A stretch of DNA of 64,000 nucleotides from CAJCBL01 sp035298965. Its GTDB lineage: Bacteria; Verrucomicrobiota; Verrucomicrobiia; Opitutales; Opitutaceae. The stretch covers positions 1 to 64,000 of the forward strand of contig DATGXO010000147.1 of assembly GCA_035298965.1 (NCBI GenBank), in the 5' to 3' direction. The position numbers and the translations under genes are program-made. Within the stretch, counting starts at the first letter, position 1. Every line of letters starts with the position of its first letter. Positions 1 to 9,527 of the stretch are shown here, piece after piece. The notes under the pieces were generated by a model, which saw only the letters and a program-made list of their open reading frames with translations, ran no database searches and was not told the DNA's origin.

Positions 1-45
1 AGGGGGCCTGACCGGCACCTCTCAAAGCAGAGGTGCCTGCCCCCT
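1..45. repeat. Long inverted repeat (hairpin) at the left edge
   Basis: Positions 14-22 pair perfectly with 29-37 around a 6-base loop, and 1-7 pair with 39-45, giving a two-part stem. There is no clear T-run on either side, so a rho-independent terminator is possible but unproven. It lies outside the IS66-type gene and may be part of a mobile-element end or a dispersed intergenic repeat. The element may extend beyond the window. Confidence 0.5.
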
Positions 46-171
46 TCCTCCACACCTCCTTCCCCCGCTCAAACCATGGGGAGAAATAGTCCGCACTGAT
101 GCGGCATTTTAATCCGCATTGACCAGGTCCGCGCCCCAAACACAAATAACCCGCCCTTTGCGCGTGCGGGG

Positions 172-207
172 GTGGGTCAATTTGAGACGAGCGAAAGTGG
201 GTCAATT
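172..207. repeat. Direct repeats resembling IS21-type terminal repeats
   Basis: The 11-mer GTGGGTCAATT occurs at 172-182 and again at 197-207, a 25-base period. Several short direct repeats of this kind near an element end are typical of IS21-family insertion sequences. No istA or istB lies in the window, so the family assignment is an inference. The repeats abut the point where tnpB homology stops, as expected for an insertion junction. Confidence 0.4.
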
Positions 208-220
208 CCTCGCGAGCGTT

Positions 221-250
221 GACACGCGTCGCGGAAGTGAAGGGCAGCAT
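221..250 (-). pseudogene. tnpB: IS66 tnpB remnant (first ~10 codons)
   Basis: Three bases after the tnpA stop codon an ATG opens the peptide MLPFTSATRV, which looks like the conserved N-terminus of IS66 TnpB. After about ten codons the sequence no longer resembles TnpB and runs into the GTGGGTCAATT repeats. The expected order in IS66 elements is tnpA-tnpB-tnpC, so tnpB and tnpC appear to have been cut off here. The match is short and rests on family knowledge, so it is moderately uncertain. Confidence 0.45.
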
Positions 251-253
251 GGG

Positions 254-616
254 TCAGCGACGCAGAGCGCGGACCAACGCCGCCAGTTCCTCGAAGGCGC
301 CTCCGCGCACCGTGGTGCCGTCGGGGAGCTGCACTTCCAGCCGCGGGCCCGGCGGACTCGCCGGAGGTTGCGGCCAAAGCACCTGCGCGAAGCGCACCGC
401 CGGCGCGAGCGTGCCCTTGTTCGCCTGCTGCACCCAATGCGCGAACGTCGGGTAACGCAGCCCTTCGCGTCGCGCGAACGCCGCCCGCGTCAACCCGCTG
501 CGTCGCCACGCCTCCACGTGCTCGGCGCGGCGGCCCGCCGGCGTGATCCGCCGCCCGCGCCCGTCGCGCTGTTCCCCGGTCTCGATGATCTCCGTGCTGA
601 TCGCGTGCTTGCTCAC
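254..616 (-). CDS. tnpA: IS66 family accessory protein TnpA
   Basis: This 120-residue protein starts at a GTG codon. It carries the helix-turn-helix pattern typical of IS66 accessory TnpA proteins (W-x-x-SGLTRAAFARREGL-x-Y-x-TFAHW, about residues 38-62). It ends with the usual LEVQLPDGTTVRGG and LAALVRALRR tail. TnpA is needed together with TnpB and the TnpC transposase for IS66 movement. The length is normal, so the gene looks complete, but its partners are missing and the element should be immobile on its own. The G+C content matches the neighbourhood. Confidence 0.75.
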   Translation of the reverse strand: MSKHAISTEIIETGEQRDGRGRRITPAGRRAEHVEAWRRSGLTRAAFARREGLRYPTFAHWVQQANKGTLAPAVRFAQVLWPQPPASPPGPRLEVQLPDGTTVRGGAFEELAALVRALRR

Positions 617-732
617 GCCTGCGATCCTACCGCCTTATGCTCTTCCCGCCTACGGGGCACTCGGTCGGTCGCTTACCTCTATGTGACACCTTGTCGGCGA
701 TCGTAGCGATGTGACAAATCACCAAAAAACAA
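617..732. other. Gap with a second pair of short repeats
   Basis: No gene is visible. ATGTGACA occurs at 681-688 and 709-716, 28 bases apart. Read on the minus strand these are TGTCACAT repeats of the kind found in multi-repeat transposon ends. They probably mark the right boundary of the mobile-element debris, but no target duplication could be identified by eye. Confidence 0.35.
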
Positions 733-760
733 AGAGCCGGGGCGAAATCGCCCCGGCTCT
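733..760 (-). terminator. Rho-independent terminator of the TonB receptor gene
   Basis: A perfect 12-bp stem (733-744 with 749-760) has a four-base loop and, read on the minus strand, is followed by TTTGTTTTTT. It lies 35 bases beyond the receptor's stop codon and is oriented to end that transcript. Confidence 0.9.
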
Positions 761-795
761 ATTGAGCTAGTCAGAGAATGCTAGACGAGGAGAGA

Positions 796-3700
796 TCAGA
801 ACGAGAAAGTGTTCGTGATCGACCAAGTCATACCATCCTTGATGCGGTAGTTGGCGTAGTCGTAGGAGCCGTCCGATTTCAGCAGCGGTTGAACACTAAT
901 CGGCTGCAGATGCGCCTTCTTGCCAACGCTGCGGAGGTTGAGCTGGATGTTCCAATTGATCTTCGAGGTCAGCTGCTTGTTGTAGCCGATCCATAGGTCG
1001 AGATCCGACTCACCCTCGCCGTAAACCGGGAGGTTGATGTTGAGGTTCGACAACGTGGTCAGGTTGGTGCGAATCCAGTTCGCATCGGTCGAGTCGGTGA
1101 GCAGATAGCCGATGACCGGCGCCTTCTGCCAACGATAGCCCGCGCCGACGTTCACCCCCTTCAGCTTGCCGCTGAAGAGTGTCTCGTCGAACGAGTAATT
1201 GACGACGGCGTTGAAGCGCCACTGAGCCATTTCCGACACCATACGACCGTTGGTAGCCACTTGGAACTGATATGGAGCCCAGATATCCGCGTAGAAACGC
1301 TGGCCAATCGTGTAGGTGTCGCCAGCCCACCAGAGACGCATGTCGCCGGCGTGAGTGCCGATTAAACGGTCATACATGTCCGTAATCGCAGCCACGAATT
1401 GTGGGGACAGCTGGGTTTGAGCCGCGAAGGTACGCGAGGCGTTTAGTGAAAGACTCAGACCCTTGAAAGGCTGGGCCATGAGTTCCATTTCAACACCCGT
1501 CGACCGAGTGTCGGCGGTTCCCACCGGGAAGGTACCGCGAATGCGGCCACTTCCGGAGGCCTGCAGGCCGCCGATGTTGGGGTTGTGCACATCGATATCC
1601 GGCGAGATGGCGCTCCAGTTACCGGCAGCCCATGCGGCAGCATCGATGTTGAAACCGAATGCATCATACCAGGCCTGACCCATGTTCATGTGAGCGAGCC
1701 AGTCGTTGACTGCCGCCTGCTCCATCTGCACGATCGGATCAGCCTTATAGGCATCGCTGAGCGGATCATTACCGGGCCACCAGATCAGATCTTTGAAGGT
1801 CTGATTATTTCCGCTTGCGCCCGTCCAGTCCCAAACTCCAGGAGCGGTATTGCCATCGAGGTGGACGCCATTCGAATACGAACTCAACTCACCCGCGAGA
1901 CCAGCGCGCGCCGTGAGCGCATGCACGGTACCCCAAGTCGGGAGAAGATATAGTTCGTAGGTGTTTGCACCGAGCGTACCATTCTGGCCAGTGGTTTCGG
2001 ACATACTCGCACCGGCAACTTTGGTTTCGTACCAAGTAGTCTTGAACTGCAGCTTGTCGTTCAGGGTACTGATTGTGAAGCCATACTCCTCGGTCTTGCC
2101 AGTCGCATTCGGGAGGCGATCGGCACCGAAACCATAACGGATCTGAGAACGTGTATTCTGACCACGGTTGTAATGGAGACTGATATCAGTACCCCACGGC
2201 AGCTTCCCGCGGAGAGCCTTAGGCATGTGCAACACAACACCCCAGCTCACGCTATTTGATGTAACTTCGTCCGTGTAATCCGGGTTGTATTCGATGGAAT
2301 CAAAATCCCGAATTGAGCCAGTGGCCGGATCAGTCGTTCCGTATCCCGAATCATTGGTTACTTTATCTCGGCGAGCGCCCCAAGTTGGGACGATAGTGTC
2401 TTCCCAGAAATATCCCTGCCATGTTACAGCCTTTGAATCAATCTTGGTCCGCAGCTTCGATGCCGTAGTGTAGAGCATATCACGGTCACCTTCATCGGCG
2501 TTCAGGATCGCGAAGCTTCCATTGGTCCAACCGGCGTAGTTGGCGGGATTGGCGTAATTGGCCGCCCCCGTCGAACTATTCCACGTGCCTTGGTTCCAAG
2601 CTGCGTTCGCCGGAATCGTGTACGAGTTGTATGGGTTGGTCCAATCTTTCGCCTGCGGATCGAGCGTAGAGTTGTACGTCGGATTCCAATAGCGAACCGA
2701 GACCGTTCCGGACGGCGATTGCTTAGCCGTGATGTTGCTCAAGTTCGCACCTGAGGCGCTGGTCCGATCACCAACGTTGCCGAGATAGGTGATCCAATCG
2801 AGCACACGGGCGCCGTCCGTCAGTTTGGCCTTGTCGGCCAAGCCGACCGCGTTGGCATAGTCAGTCCCGTACGCATATCGGGCCCAGCTTAGATTTCGAA
2901 TCGTAGCGGTGTTGCTGTCATACAGACCGGTGAACACGTGACGGCCGAGAATTCGCGCGATCAACGACTGCTTGTCCAAGAAGTCGCTGGCGCGCAGTTC
3001 GCCAGTCAAGGTTGCACGGAAGCTCTCGCGCAGCGAATCGCGCGAACGGCCGCCCGAATCACGCGTTCCCGAGCCGACAAACGCATACCCCGCATACGGG
3101 TTCACCGTCGCGGTGGGATCCCAGATCGGAGATGTGCCAACATATTGGTTGATATCGACACTGATGTACGGGTTGTTGAGATTCCGCTCCTCAGCCTCGG
3201 TATAATCTTGCCGGTCATACACCAACTGGATGCCGATCCGGTTATCCAACAATGTCTGCTCAAGTGAGACATTGAAGGAGTGCCAGTACTGCCACTCCCG
3301 CTTGTTGGGGCCGTCGAGCAACTTGTTCTGAAAGTCGAAGATCGAGCGGTCGGTCAGCGAATAGGATTTCCAGACGCCGGCGTCGGAACCCGGGAGATTG
3401 GCTTCGCGAGCATAGTCGCCGAAAGCAACAATACCCATGGCCGCGTAGTACGGAACACCCCAATCCTTGGATGCCGAGGTTCCCGGGAGGTACTTGCCAA
3501 CGGGCAATGCCTCTTGGTACGAGGTCGGCGTGCTCGCATCGACTGTCGGATACAGCGCGACCGCATTATTGGTCGTCTGCATCCCGGGGCCCTTGTACTG
3601 GCCGATCCAGTAGTTCTTATTCAGCCCAGTGTTCGAGCTGCCGGTGATGCCAGGATATCCGGATGCCCAAAGGACCAGTGAATCGAACGACCGGCGATTG

Positions 3701-4641
3701 ATGGCGTCACCGTTCGCGTCGCTCGTCATGAAGAACGGCGTGATATTGTCCTGCGGCGGCGTATAACGCGGGCGATTCGCCTTCACCTTGCCGTACTCGA
3801 AGTTAGCCTTGAGCGAGGTCTTCCCCCAGTCTTTGTTCAAGAACTCCGGGTCAAACCGCATCGCCGCGTAGATGCGGCGGTCGCGATTGAAAGCCGGATC
3901 CTGACGGTACTTGGTGTCGTCGTCGAGCAAGGCAACACGGAAGGACAGTTGGTCCTTAAGGAGGACATGGTTGTAGTCGAACGAGCTACGGAAGCTGCCG
4001 TAACTGCCGAAACGATTCTCAAGCTTGCCGCCGGTCTTGAAGGAAGCGGAGTTCGTGCTCGTATTCACGATACCCGCCGGACTGCCGACGCCGAAAAGGA
4101 TTGAGTTCGGACCGCGCTGCAAGTCGACGCGATCAACGATGTACGAGTCCCACGGGATGTCGGAACTGAAGTAGTCGCGTGTATTATCAGCAGAGTCGAC
4201 ACCACGGACACGGGTGTTGGTGCTCGGATTGGCGAAGCTGCTCTGTGAGAATCCGGAAATAAACGTCGAACCCATGCCCGAGAAGTTGCCGCCCGTGCCG
4301 GCGACTTCCGTGTTGGTGGTATAGACCAGAAGGTCCTGGTTGTTACGTGCGCCAGTGTCCTTCAAGAACTGCGAGTTGACGACCGAGATCGAGGATGCGA
4401 CGTCCTTCAACTCGGTACGGACGCGAGTACCGGCGAGCGTGTCCTTCACACCGTAGCCTGAGCCGGACTCCGTCGCGCTAACGACGAACGGCGAGAGAAC
4501 GACGATTTCCTCCGATTCCGACGCGCTCTCCTTCGGCTGATCGGCGGCTGGCGCGGTCTGCGCCGCTGCGTACGTCCCTGCTCCTAGCAGCAAGAGCGCC
4601 GCCATGGGTTGTCTGGCGGCTTGCATTGTCATTTTTGTCAT
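796..4641 (-). CDS. TonB-dependent outer-membrane receptor
   Basis: A 1281-residue outer-membrane active transporter. It has a cleavable signal peptide (hydrophobic stretch about residues 12-26, AAA-Q cleavage site near 27). The motif VVLSPFVVSAT follows at about 47-57, a TonB-box/plug start typical of verrucomicrobial receptors. The plug domain spans roughly 70-200 with the usual VDRVDLQRGPNSILFG motif, followed by a long beta-barrel ending in a terminal aromatic (NTFSF). It is longer than classical receptors but normal for Opitutaceae-like genomes. There is no SusD-like partner or adjacent regulator, so the substrate cannot be told. The ATG at 4641 puts the signal peptide at the N-terminus; no Shine-Dalgarno is visible. 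Energy could come from the ExbB/ExbD pair near 40 kb. Confidence 0.93.
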   Translation of the reverse strand: MTKMTMQAARQPMAALLLLGAGTYAAAQTAPAADQPKESASESEEIVVLSPFVVSATESGSGYGVKDTLAGTRVRTELKDVASSISVVNSQFLKDTGARNNQDLLVYTTNTEVAGTGGNFSGMGSTFISGFSQSSFANPSTNTRVRGVDSADNTRDYFSSDIPWDSYIVDRVDLQRGPNSILFGVGSPAGIVNTSTNSASFKTGGKLENRFGSYGSFRSSFDYNHVLLKDQLSFRVALLDDDTKYRQDPAFNRDRRIYAAMRFDPEFLNKDWGKTSLKANFEYGKVKANRPRYTPPQDNITPFFMTSDANGDAINRRSFDSLVLWASGYPGITGSSNTGLNKNYWIGQYKGPGMQTTNNAVALYPTVDASTPTSYQEALPVGKYLPGTSASKDWGVPYYAAMGIVAFGDYAREANLPGSDAGVWKSYSLTDRSIFDFQNKLLDGPNKREWQYWHSFNVSLEQTLLDNRIGIQLVYDRQDYTEAEERNLNNPYISVDINQYVGTSPIWDPTATVNPYAGYAFVGSGTRDSGGRSRDSLRESFRATLTGELRASDFLDKQSLIARILGRHVFTGLYDSNTATIRNLSWARYAYGTDYANAVGLADKAKLTDGARVLDWITYLGNVGDRTSASGANLSNITAKQSPSGTVSVRYWNPTYNSTLDPQAKDWTNPYNSYTIPANAAWNQGTWNSSTGAANYANPANYAGWTNGSFAILNADEGDRDMLYTTASKLRTKIDSKAVTWQGYFWEDTIVPTWGARRDKVTNDSGYGTTDPATGSIRDFDSIEYNPDYTDEVTSNSVSWGVVLHMPKALRGKLPWGTDISLHYNRGQNTRSQIRYGFGADRLPNATGKTEEYGFTISTLNDKLQFKTTWYETKVAGASMSETTGQNGTLGANTYELYLLPTWGTVHALTARAGLAGELSSYSNGVHLDGNTAPGVWDWTGASGNNQTFKDLIWWPGNDPLSDAYKADPIVQMEQAAVNDWLAHMNMGQAWYDAFGFNIDAAAWAAGNWSAISPDIDVHNPNIGGLQASGSGRIRGTFPVGTADTRSTGVEMELMAQPFKGLSLSLNASRTFAAQTQLSPQFVAAITDMYDRLIGTHAGDMRLWWAGDTYTIGQRFYADIWAPYQFQVATNGRMVSEMAQWRFNAVVNYSFDETLFSGKLKGVNVGAGYRWQKAPVIGYLLTDSTDANWIRTNLTTLSNLNINLPVYGEGESDLDLWIGYNKQLTSKINWNIQLNLRSVGKKAHLQPISVQPLLKSDGSYDYANYRIKDGMTWSITNTFSF

Positions 4642-5157
4642 AGCTTTTTGGGTTTGTATGCGGGTTGTGCTTCAAACCGGAAGCCATCTTCCGGCCGAAA
4701 GGGGTTAGCAGGATGCCGGGTGGGCACCCGCGCATTGCAGCGATCCCATACGTCCCCACATGCAGGTACGCAGCGCGATATGTCGAAGCGCGCAGACGGA
4801 ATACCAATCGCGATACACCGTACGAGGCATTGCAAGGGGAGGGGGATGCTGCCGACGAGTACGAGACTTCTCAGAGCTAACGATTTCTCGAAAAATCATC
4901 GCGAAGGCACCCGCAGGCAAGCCTTTTTGACAAACCTTCAATCCGTTGCGTTTCCGGGCCCGCAAATACTGGATCCGCGCGCAGCTCGAGCCGCCGCCCG
5001 AATTACGGCCTCATGAACGAGGCAAACGAACATCCCAGCACCGAATGTCGCGCGTTCGTCTCGACATGCATCGACGGCCAGTGACTCGTCTCGCCTGAGG
5101 TGACCTGAGCTGCTGCGGCAGCCGGTTGATTCAACCGGATCGGTTCCGACGGGGGTT
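4642..5157. other. Intergenic region upstream of the TonB receptor
   Basis: No credible coding sequence was found in these ~515 bases. A perfect 7-bp hairpin (4677-4683 with 4688-4694, loop CCAT) lies in the expected 5' leader of the receptor gene and could be regulatory. A palindrome CCGGTTGA-T-TCAACCGG sits shortly after the end of the coiled-coil gene. No convincing -35/-10 pair was found. Confidence 0.4.
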
Positions 5158-8100
5158 CTACTTCTTCCCGAATTTGAAGATGCCTTTGGCGCTCTTCTGC
5201 TCGCCGCCTCCAGCCGTGGCGGCTTCGCCGTCGGCCAATTGCGCGAGCATGTCCTGGAATTTCTTCTGGTCGACTTCGAGCTTCGCGGCTTGGGCCCGGA
5301 TACGGTCTTCCTGCTGCTTGAGCATCCGGCCCTGCTCTTGGAGCGCGAGCATCTCGTTTTCGAAGTTCTTGCGCTCCGACTCGAATGCGGCGGTGGCCTT
5401 GTTGAGCTGATCCCAGCCGGAGCGGAGTTTCTCCTCGCCGGCGGCGGCGGCGGCGGGAGCAGCCGCCGCGCGTTTCTGCAAAGTAACTTTTTCGCTCTCG
5501 AGCTGAGTCTGTTGTTTCCGCAAACGTTCTTCGTAGCCCTTGAGATTGGCTTCTTGGATCTGCCAAGACTCGATGTCCTGCATAAGCTCCTGCCGTTCCC
5601 GTTCGACCTGCTCGGCGTTCTCCTTGAGCTTGCCCTGTTCGTCCTCGAGCACGCGCTGCTCCTCCTTCAAACGAGCTTCCAGCGCCTTGAGCTGCTTTCG
5701 CTGCTCCTCGACCTGCTTCAGCTCTGCCGCACCGACGGCCGGGGCCGCCGCGGCGGCGTTCTTCTTCGCCGCTTCGAGCTCGGCTTTTGCGGAGGCGGCC
5801 GCCTTCCGCTCTTGATCGAGGACGGCATGCAATTCGGCTTCCGCGGTAGCCATCTCGGCTCTCGCCTCCTCAAGCTGCTTTGCCAACCGGTCCTTCTCCG
5901 CGCGCAATGCCACCAACTCGCGGTCGACTTGTGCGCGCTTTGCCGCATCGGCGCCGCCCGTGGCACGGCCAGCGCCAAGCTCGGCGCGTTCGCGATCCAG
6001 TGCGGCAGTGCGTGCAGCGAGCTCGGCGGACTGCTGCTCGATTTCCGCGCGCTGCTCGGCGAGCGTCGACTCCAACTGGGACATCTCCTCGCGCTGGCCG
6101 CGGATCATTGCGGACTGCTTCTCGAGCGCGGCCTGTTGATCGGCCAACGAGCGCCGCAGACTCTCAACCTTGATGGTCTCGCTACGGTGCTTGGTCTGCG
6201 CGGCCTGCAACTCGCTCCGCTCCTGCTCGACCAGCTGGCGCTCCTCTTCGATCTGTTTGAAAAGCTGCTCGCGCTCCGCGGTGAGCCCAGCGCGCTCCTT
6301 CTCAAGCAAGGCCTCAAGTTGCGTGATGCGACTCTTCTCGTTGCGGGCAGCCGCCTCGAACGATTTCAACCGCGCGGTACGCTCCTCGAGCGCTGTCTGC
6401 TGCGCCGCAATCTGCTCGGCCTCCTGCCGCACGCGTGCGGCCTCCTCCTGCATCCCGGCGAGTTGCTGCTCCTGCGCCTGGAGTTCCGCGCTCTGAGCCT
6501 CCAACTCGGCACGTTGCTTCTGAAGGCGCGTAGATTCGTCACGAGCGGCGGCACGTTCCTTCTCGAGCGCGGTACGAGCGGCGGTCAACTCCGCCTCGTG
6601 CTGGGCGCGAGCCTGGTCGAGCTCGCGCTGCGCCTGCTCCACGCCGGCGAGCTTCTGGGCTTCGGTCGCGAGCCGTTTCGCCTCCGCGTCGAGCTCCGCT
6701 TCCCATTGCTTCTGCTCGGTACGGGCGCCCTCGAGTTCCGCTGCTTCCTGCGCGATCTTCGACCGATCGGCGGCGAGCTTCGCATTCGCCTGTTCAAACT
6801 CCTTCTGCTGCTCGACGAGCTTGGCCCTGCGCGCGGCAAGTTCCGCGGCCTCAGCGTTGGCCTTCTCCGCCGCGGCTTTGGCATCGGCGATTTCTTTCGC
6901 GAGCTTCGCCTGCGCTTCCTTGAGCTGAAGCTGTTCGGCCTCCTGCGCGGCCTCGGTGGCGGCAAGCTGGTTGGCGCGCTGTGAAAGCTTCTTGGTCTCT
7001 TCGGCGACTTTCGCTTCATTCGCGCGCAGCGCCTTTTCCTGGGCCTGCAACTCCTCGAACTTGCGCTTCGCTTGGGCGACGATGGTCATCTCCTCCGCGA
7101 GTTTCGCCTCGCGGTCGGAAAGCTCGGCCTCGCGCAGCGCCAAGGCGGATTTGTCCTGCTTGATCTTGGCGTCGGCGTTCTTGATCTCGCCGAAACGCGC
7201 CTGCTCCTGCGCGAGCCGCTCTTCGGCGCCGCGCAGTTTCTCCTCGCGCTGGGTGAGCGCCTCGGAGGTCTTCTCGAGCTGCTGCTTCAGCTGCTTGAGT
7301 TCTTCGAGCTTGGCGATCTCCGCTTCGACGAGTTCGCGTTCGCCGGCGAGTTCGCTCTTCGCCTTCGCCAACGCGGTCAGATCAGTCTCCAGCTTCTTCG
7401 CCGTATCGGCCAACTCGGCTTCGCGTTTCGCGAGCGAGGCCTTCCCCTGCTCGAGGAACTTCGTCTGCTGCTCGATCGCCGCCTGGTCGGCCGCGATTGC
7501 GGCGGCCTGTTCGGCCTGTTCGGCCTCCTGCGCCTGCAACTGCGCGACCTGCGTTTTCAGCAATTCCTGTTGGCGGGCGACACCCTGCCGCTCGCCTTCG
7601 AGCTGTCCTTGCGCGCGAGCAAATTCCTTCTGTTTGGCGGCCAACGTGGCCGCATCGCGCTCGAGCTTCGCCGCGTGCTCTCGCACTTGGGTCTGCTCTT
7701 CGCGCAACCCGGCGAGCTCGCGACGCTGGTTCTCGATCTCCGCCTGCTCGGAGGCGACACTCTCGGCGGCGGCGGCAAGCTGCTTGTCGCGGCGGTCGAG
7801 CTCGACCTCGCGCGACTTCAGACGTTCGAGACGCGCCAGTTTCAGATCGAGCTCGGTGCGTTCGGCACGCAGCGCCTTTTCCTTCTCGGAAAGCGTGTTC
7901 TCGGTGAGCCGGATGCCTTCGCGCTGCTCCTCGATCTGGATCCGCTCGTCCTCGATCTGCTGGCGCTCGGCGGCGATCTGGCGGCGTTTTTCCTCCAAGC
8001 CGCGCGAGTTCGTGCCAAATGCGGCTTCCTGCTCCTTCAACCGCGCGGTCGCCGTCGCGAGATCCGCGCGGGCCTTGTCGATTTGCGAGCGCTCGGCGAC

Positions 8101-9225
8101 GGCCTGCTCGGCCTGCGCCTGCAGATCCGCGAGTTGCGCCCGCTCCTCGGCCAACGCCTGTTCGCGTTTGGCAAGATCAGCTGCAACCGCATCGAGCTGC
8201 TTCTGGCGTTCCAGTTTCTGGGTGAGATCGGCCTTCAGGCGCGCGGCCTCGGCATTCGCCTTCTCGGCGGCGGCACGCAGACTTGCGACTTCCTGCCGCT
8301 CGGCGGCCAGCTTGGCGTCGGCCTGTTTCGCGGCGACCATCTCTGTCTCCGCTTGGGCAAGACGCTCCTCGAGCTCGCGCACGCGCTTGTCGACGGCGGC
8401 CTTCTCGGCGGCCGAGGCTTGCGCCTGCTTGCCACGACCGGCGGCAAGTTCGCTCTGCTGCTTCGTGAGCGCGGCGCGCTCCTGCTCGATCGCCACCTTC
8501 TCGGCCTCGAGTGTGGCGATCTGCTGCTGCGCCTGTTTCGCCTCGGCTTGGATTTTCTGGAGCTGCGCCCGCGCCGCGGCCATCTCGGCCTCGATCTTTT
8601 GCGACTGGGTGCGGCTCTGTTGCAGCGATTCCACCTCGCCCTGCAACGCCTCGCGTTCGGCGCGGAGGTTTTCCGTGGTGATCGCGAGTTCGCTCTGCTC
8701 CTTCGAAAGTTTCCCCAGGTCGGTCTTGAGCGCCGCGAGTTGCTGCGTCAACGCGCTCGCGTCTCCGCCGCCCGCAGCGGGCTTGCCGCCCTTGCCCACC
8801 GCCGCCGCGGGTGCGGACGGCAACGCATCGATCTCTCCGAGCGCATCGGCTCCGGCGAACGCCTGGCCGGGGCGCAGCAACAGGTGCGCGCGCTCGACGA
8901 TCGCCTTGAAATCCTCGGGCTGGTTGAAGACATCGGCCACGCCGAGACGGATCGCCTGGATGATCGCCGGCAACGCCAGATCCTTCGCCAGCAGGAACAC
9001 CGGCAACGTGGGCTGTTCGGCGCGAATCGCCGCCAGCATGTCACTTTCGGGCGTGCGCAGAGCCTGCTCGATCAACGCCAGATCGAAGAGTTCATGCTTG
9101 GCCAGCTCGACCGCTTCCGTCGCCTTCGAGGCGCCGCGGACGTCGAATCCCGCGTCGGCGAGCAGCAGCGTCAGGGTGCGCTTCGCCTTCGGGTTGCTGT
9201 GGGCGATCAGGATTTTTTTCGTCAA
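5158..9225 (-). CDS. Giant coiled-coil protein with N-terminal pseudo-receiver domain
   Basis: About 1355 residues. Residues ~1-117 have the alternating pattern of a response-regulator receiver (KKILIAHSNPKAKRTL, then FDLALIEQ, then GVADVFNQPEDF). The catalytic positions are changed: the acidic pair is His/Ser (~9-10), the phospho-acceptor Asp is Glu (~53) and the conserved Lys is Gln (~102), so ordinary phosphorylation is unlikely. Residues ~155-1330 are almost unbroken Glu/Lys/Gln/Ala-rich heptads, a very long coiled coil with Gly/Ala-rich breaks, ending in KGIFKFGKK. No membrane segment or signal peptide is seen. The start is uncertain: the TTG at 9225 begins exactly at the domain, while another TTG at 9303 would add 26 residues of low-complexity sequence. 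A cytoskeletal or scaffold role is inference. Confidence 0.82.
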   Translation of the reverse strand: MTKKILIAHSNPKAKRTLTLLLADAGFDVRGASKATEAVELAKHELFDLALIEQALRTPESDMLAAIRAEQPTLPVFLLAKDLALPAIIQAIRLGVADVFNQPEDFKAIVERAHLLLRPGQAFAGADALGEIDALPSAPAAAVGKGGKPAAGGGDASALTQQLAALKTDLGKLSKEQSELAITTENLRAEREALQGEVESLQQSRTQSQKIEAEMAAARAQLQKIQAEAKQAQQQIATLEAEKVAIEQERAALTKQQSELAAGRGKQAQASAAEKAAVDKRVRELEERLAQAETEMVAAKQADAKLAAERQEVASLRAAAEKANAEAARLKADLTQKLERQKQLDAVAADLAKREQALAEERAQLADLQAQAEQAVAERSQIDKARADLATATARLKEQEAAFGTNSRGLEEKRRQIAAERQQIEDERIQIEEQREGIRLTENTLSEKEKALRAERTELDLKLARLERLKSREVELDRRDKQLAAAAESVASEQAEIENQRRELAGLREEQTQVREHAAKLERDAATLAAKQKEFARAQGQLEGERQGVARQQELLKTQVAQLQAQEAEQAEQAAAIAADQAAIEQQTKFLEQGKASLAKREAELADTAKKLETDLTALAKAKSELAGERELVEAEIAKLEELKQLKQQLEKTSEALTQREEKLRGAEERLAQEQARFGEIKNADAKIKQDKSALALREAELSDREAKLAEEMTIVAQAKRKFEELQAQEKALRANEAKVAEETKKLSQRANQLAATEAAQEAEQLQLKEAQAKLAKEIADAKAAAEKANAEAAELAARRAKLVEQQKEFEQANAKLAADRSKIAQEAAELEGARTEQKQWEAELDAEAKRLATEAQKLAGVEQAQRELDQARAQHEAELTAARTALEKERAAARDESTRLQKQRAELEAQSAELQAQEQQLAGMQEEAARVRQEAEQIAAQQTALEERTARLKSFEAAARNEKSRITQLEALLEKERAGLTAEREQLFKQIEEERQLVEQERSELQAAQTKHRSETIKVESLRRSLADQQAALEKQSAMIRGQREEMSQLESTLAEQRAEIEQQSAELAARTAALDRERAELGAGRATGGADAAKRAQVDRELVALRAEKDRLAKQLEEARAEMATAEAELHAVLDQERKAAASAKAELEAAKKNAAAAAPAVGAAELKQVEEQRKQLKALEARLKEEQRVLEDEQGKLKENAEQVERERQELMQDIESWQIQEANLKGYEERLRKQQTQLESEKVTLQKRAAAAPAAAAAGEEKLRSGWDQLNKATAAFESERKNFENEMLALQEQGRMLKQQEDRIRAQAAKLEVDQKKFQDMLAQLADGEAATAGGGEQKSAKGIFKFGKK

Positions 9226-9527
9226 GGCCGGGAGGGGAAAGTGGTGTGGGTGAGGAGGTAAACGGGGCCGATCCGACAAGACAAGCGGGGTTTTCCCGGC
9301 CAAATGGCGGTCCGATGGGCGGGGGCCGGGAGGGCTTACATCGGCAATTTGCCCCAGAATTTCGCTGTGAAAACTCGTCCGCTCCGCGGCGAGCGCCGAT
9401 GTTCACGAAGTCTTTACTGCACGAAACACACGTCGTTCCCGTAAAACGCGACCGTCTCCCCGAGCGGCTCCGGCCATCGGACTCTGATCGGTTCCCCTCA
9501 AGACCTCAGCAGCAGACCCGCGTCCGC
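9226..9527. other. Gap between coiled-coil gene and ABC permease
   Basis: These ~300 bases contain the possible upstream start (TTG at 9303) of the coiled-coil gene and otherwise no recognisable gene. No strong terminator for the ABC operon was seen. A promoter for the coiled-coil gene should lie here but no clear consensus is visible. Confidence 0.35.

Noticed and set aside
5239..9261. Several very long open frames opposite the coiled-coil gene, rich in Leu/Arg or Ser/Cys
   Set aside because: They are antisense shadows. Glu/Gln/Lys/Ala-rich coding sequence in high-G+C DNA leaves few stops on the other strand, and their products have only skewed composition and no domain.
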